A stretch of DNA of 64,000 nt from Meandrina meandrites (lineage: Eukaryota; Cnidaria; Anthozoa; Scleractinia; Meandrinidae), in NCBI GenBank assembly GCA_963693305.1, contig OY855905.1:36129137-36193136 (forward strand), given 5' to 3'. A program made the translations under genes and the position numbers. Each line of letters begins with the position of its first letter. Position 1 is the stretch's first letter. This document shows, in pieces, positions 60,801 to 64,000 of the stretch. The notes below the pieces were generated by a model. The model was not told where the DNA came from. It worked only from the letters and a program-made list of their open reading frames with translations, and did not search any database.

Positions 60801-63800
60801 TACAGTAATGCCATTTGCAATGTAACTTGTACACATACCTTGATGGCCTTACTCCTCTCCTTTTCATGTTCCATGTTATTGGAGCAATTGACGCAATTAC
60901 AATTGCTACAAAATTCACCATTGGCAAAACAGTCGCAGTACCTGAGTATCACACATAACAGTTACAATAATGTTTGTGTAGTGGTTCAGTTTTACTTTTG
61001 GTACAATTTGGTATTTCCATTGTAATATATTATGGCAATGAAATTTAAACAAAGGAAGATACATTTGTACCAAATTGGACTTAGGGTAACCACAACATAT
61101 ATGAATTTATAGCTAAACAGTATGTACTTGTATTGTAAGCTTACACTTAGTACAAGCCAAAAAATGGAATTTCTGACACAAACAGTGGGCTCAACCATTC
61201 AAAAATTCAGTTTGAATTACCAGAAATGTTCAGTGACAAATAGAACAGAAGTTTCCCATTGACTACCCCAGAATGGCAGTTTCCTGAAATCTGTGATAAA
61301 AGGGCTCATCAGGTGTAAAATTATTTGAGTAAAATTTTATGACATTTGATTTCACTCCCAGAATTTATGGTTAAAGAATAAAGTAAATGTGTTTCCAAAA
61401 TTCAACACTTCTCTAGTTCTTCTAAAAACTGAACTCCTATTCTCCTATTCCTGATTTTGCAAAATTTTTGGTTGAACAGAAAGCTCCCATGGGCAAATGA
61501 ACTTCCCAGATACATGTATAATTATTAAAAAATAGCAATTGTATATTGCAATTCCTGAGTATTGATTGGTTAACATGCAGTTGTATATGAGCTCGTATAC
61601 CATTGACCACAAATATCATAGCTGATACACTTTGACAAAAACAGCTGGGGAGCTCAAATATTGGAATTCTTTTGGGCGTTTTTAATAAAACAATTATTCC
61701 ACTCGCGCTTGTTGGACATGAGGTCGTTATAGCCAACTTGGCACTATGTGCCATGTTGACTATCTACTATCTCATATCCAATGTGCGCTCATTGAATAAT
61801 TGTTAAATGTAAATGGGTTATGGGGTGGTCTTATAGTAAATTGTTGTACATTGTTGCACCTTGTGTTGTGTTCATTCTTTTAGCAGTTTCCACTTTCTTT
61901 AGTTAAACTAAGTCATCTTTGGTCATGAATGTGAATCATAAGAGCTAAACTTACAGTTTGAGGCACTGTGATTTGGTGCAGTTACAAGGCTTGCGAGGTC
62001 TGTTGGGTGGCGATGATTCAGGAGAACTCCTACAAATCAAAGGTTAAAATAATACTTTGTAAACATTATGATCCATACCCATGGATATTTTCCAAGTTGC
62101 ATAGTAGTTTTATGAGCCCCACAGAGGCAAGGAAAAATATGAGTACCGGTAATGAGCAAAATGTCTGCATGTATTATATGTTAAACCATAGAAAAAGGTA
62201 TTTATTACTCCACCATTATTAGTCAAAATTCGGGTTGTTTAGTTCGGCCATTTTGTTGCTCAGCTTTCCCTCCGTATATTTGCCCTGTTCTACAGTGTAA
62301 TAACGTGTCCTATATTTTGCATGTTCTAGTGACCTAATATGCTAAAATGGCCTAATGGTGGAATGATAATACCTTTGGGGTAGCTTTCTGGTGCTTATTT
62401 ACTACAAGTGCTCTGAGCTTGATACCCTTACCCGTTAACGGTCATTGCTCCCTGTGTTCCCGTATTTAGCGCATTAGCCTGCAAAGGTACTGCAATAGGA
62501 AAACCCCCAGAGGCTAGAGCTTGCTGAAAGATTAAACAAAAAAAATTCAATCAGCATTGCACAAAAGACTGTACAAAACACCAAAATGGAAGATTTCTAG
62601 CATGTTTCTTGTTTCCTTTTGTCCGCTTATCCTCTTACATGCATTCACCACTAACCTGAGGAAGATAAACCACCCCTCCACTTATCACACCATGAGGAAA
62701 CTGAATGTTCCCTGTGGCTCCTGTAGCAGTCATTTGTGGTATGCTAGAGGGTAAGGCTGGCACAATGAGTCTAGGTTGCTGAGCTCCACTGGATGCTTGT
62801 GTCTGGACAGGCTTTGGAGCCAGCTGACAAATAAAAAAATCCACAAGATCACATTTGAATATTTATGCACAAACTTTAGAGAAAGTGTGTTCAGTTGTCA
62901 GATTGATGCCCACTCCAAGAGAAAATTAAGAAGAATATAGAGAGGTCATATTCAAGGGATCAGTATACATGTACATGTACATGTAAATGGCATAATGATA
63001 TGATAAAAAGGAGTGCTGTTTTCAGATATTCCCTTTTACAAAATCCAACTGGTCGCTATTGTTGGGTGACCTGTAATCAAGGAACATTTTGTAAACACAC
63101 CTCTTAAAATTGTGTTACAGAACTAGACAGAAGAGTGCCATTTACCTGTTGAGGTACTTGAGCTGTCTTCTCAGGAGGAACAATGTTTCTGACCTGGAGT
63201 GTAGGTGCTGTTAATTGAACAGCCTGACCACTAGGAACTGCTGACACAATATTCACTTTAGGAGCAATGGGTCGCACATTGGAGACAGGACCTGCAGGAG
63301 CAGCTACAGTGAATTGAGGTGCTGTCCCTGTCTGTATCTTTCCCAGACTTGTAGTTGCAACACTTATGGGTACCAGTTTTTGAAGTTGCAGTGGAAGAGT
63401 TTGTTTGCTTGGAGATCCTCCAGCTTTGGGTGCAATATGCTGCTTAGCTGCAGCATTAAATGGCTGCACGTGAACCAAGGTACATGTAATATTGCTCGCA
63501 GCACCGGCATTTGCCTGCCCACCTGTCAAGGTAGTACCAGCCCTTGACAAGGGGGTCAGCTTGATGGGACTACCTGAGATGACAACTAAAGGAGGTTTGG
63601 ACTGGGCAGCTGTTGCTATTGTCCTGGCTGTTGTTGATGTTACAGCAGTGCCTGTTTGAAACACAGTGAATGAAGAAACATGATAATTAAATCAAACACT
63701 ATACTTAATTATAACTTAAAGTTTCAAGAAGGTGGTAAATAAACAGATAAGCTGCCTCTTATTGCTCCCTCTAGTTTAACATTTTGTCCCTTGATCACTC

Positions 63801-63848
63801 ATGAAATGCTAAACCACCAGAAATGTAAGAGGTACCTGTATTAGCAGC
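57822..63848 (-). CDS. LIN54: LIN54, DNA-binding subunit of MuvB/DREAM, 3' part (13 exons, 498 aa)
   Basis: Exons in order: 63848-63836, 63651-63146, 62823-62656, 62523-62432, 62029-61955, 60941-60839, 60719-60666, 60159-60132, 60021-59969, 59166-59067, 58791-58692, 58396-58315, 57944-57822. Phases agree throughout and the stop is TAG at 57824-57822. The N-terminal part is Thr/Ala/Pro/Gln-rich. Then come two cysteine-rich CXC motifs: [20 protein letters not shown] with [12 protein letters not shown], and [18 protein letters not shown] with [10 protein letters not shown], joined by [17 protein letters not shown]. The tyrosines of both CLK-x-YC motifs are kept; in LIN54 this domain reads the CHR promoter element. 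[19 protein letters not shown] and a helical tail with [10 protein letters not shown] follow. With LIN9, LIN37, LIN52 and RBBP4 it represses or activates cell-cycle genes in the nucleus. The 5' exons lie right of the window (human protein about 750 aa). The 13-nt first exon listed is the least certain. Confidence 0.93.
59475..59934. mobile_element. 460-bp miniature element with TTTTCAAGGAC repeats
   Basis: Starts cagggttcgtac and ends gtgcgaaccctg, an inverted pair. Inside each end are several copies of ttttcaaggac or close variants (left about 59513-59560, right about 59810-59915). CAGGG ends suggest the hAT group, but a clear 8-bp flanking duplication was not found. It lies in LIN54 intron 9 as seen here (between exons 60021-59969 and 59166-59067). 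Confidence 0.7.
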
Positions 63849-64000
63849 CTGAGTGAAAATAAGAGGGTGACAATTTCAATTGATCATTAACCCTTTTCTA
63901 TCGATTTTTGAATTCTCCCCAGATGTTACACTTGGTGTATTATTCAGCAACTTCAAATGAATGATAACTCTGCCTGTAATTCATCAGGCTATCCATGCAG

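Overview
The window is eukaryotic nuclear DNA from an animal. Genes are split into many short exons with GT-AG introns, the intergenic and intronic DNA is AT-rich and dense in short inverted-repeat elements, and the proteins read as animal orthologues. The repeat style and a Shaker-type channel with an intronless body suggest a cnidarian, most likely an anthozoan such as a stony coral. That is inference: no diagnostic ribosomal or mitochondrial sequence is present.

Layout, left to right. (1) 468-1429 (+): last two exons of SNRPE (spliceosomal SmE), with a Penelope-like GIY-YIG fragment in the intron. (2) 2236-3869 (-): tentative small gene of unknown function. (3) 5148-7968 (+): complete five-exon NME5, a ciliary radial-spoke NDP-kinase homologue. 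(4) 9142-11097 (-): two-exon gene for an unrecognised 292-aa protein. (5) 12623-37580 (-): a 23-exon gene for a 1959-aa WD40 plus HEAT-like protein resembling WDR97/WDR87. All splice phases agree from start to stop. Its introns hold a sense-strand tRNA-Gly gene (about 20.1 kb) and, in the 8-kb intron 4, a hAT-like element and a tandem array of about 1.67-kb units carrying tRNA-Gly genes and relics. (6) 37.6-53.1 kb: mostly non-coding, with several miniature transposons and one possible distal first exon (42878-42950). (7) 53111-54829 (+): complete Shaker-type (Kv1) potassium channel in one exon. (8) 57822-63848 (-): C-terminal 13 exons of LIN54, the DNA-binding subunit of the DREAM/MuvB complex; the gene continues past the right edge.

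No gene cluster acting as one pathway is evident. NME5 and the WDR97/87-like gene are both probably ciliary, SNRPE is a housekeeping splicing gene, LIN54 is a cell-cycle regulator and the Kv channel serves excitability. The most unusual part is intron 4 of the WD40 gene. There a tRNA-Gly(UCC) array has duplicated with its flanks and decayed by distinct routes, one copy has a changed anticodon (CCC), and one unit carries a TTAA-flanked element absent from its sister unit.

Exon coordinates come from reading splice sites and frames by eye. Family names rest on recognised motifs, not on database searches.
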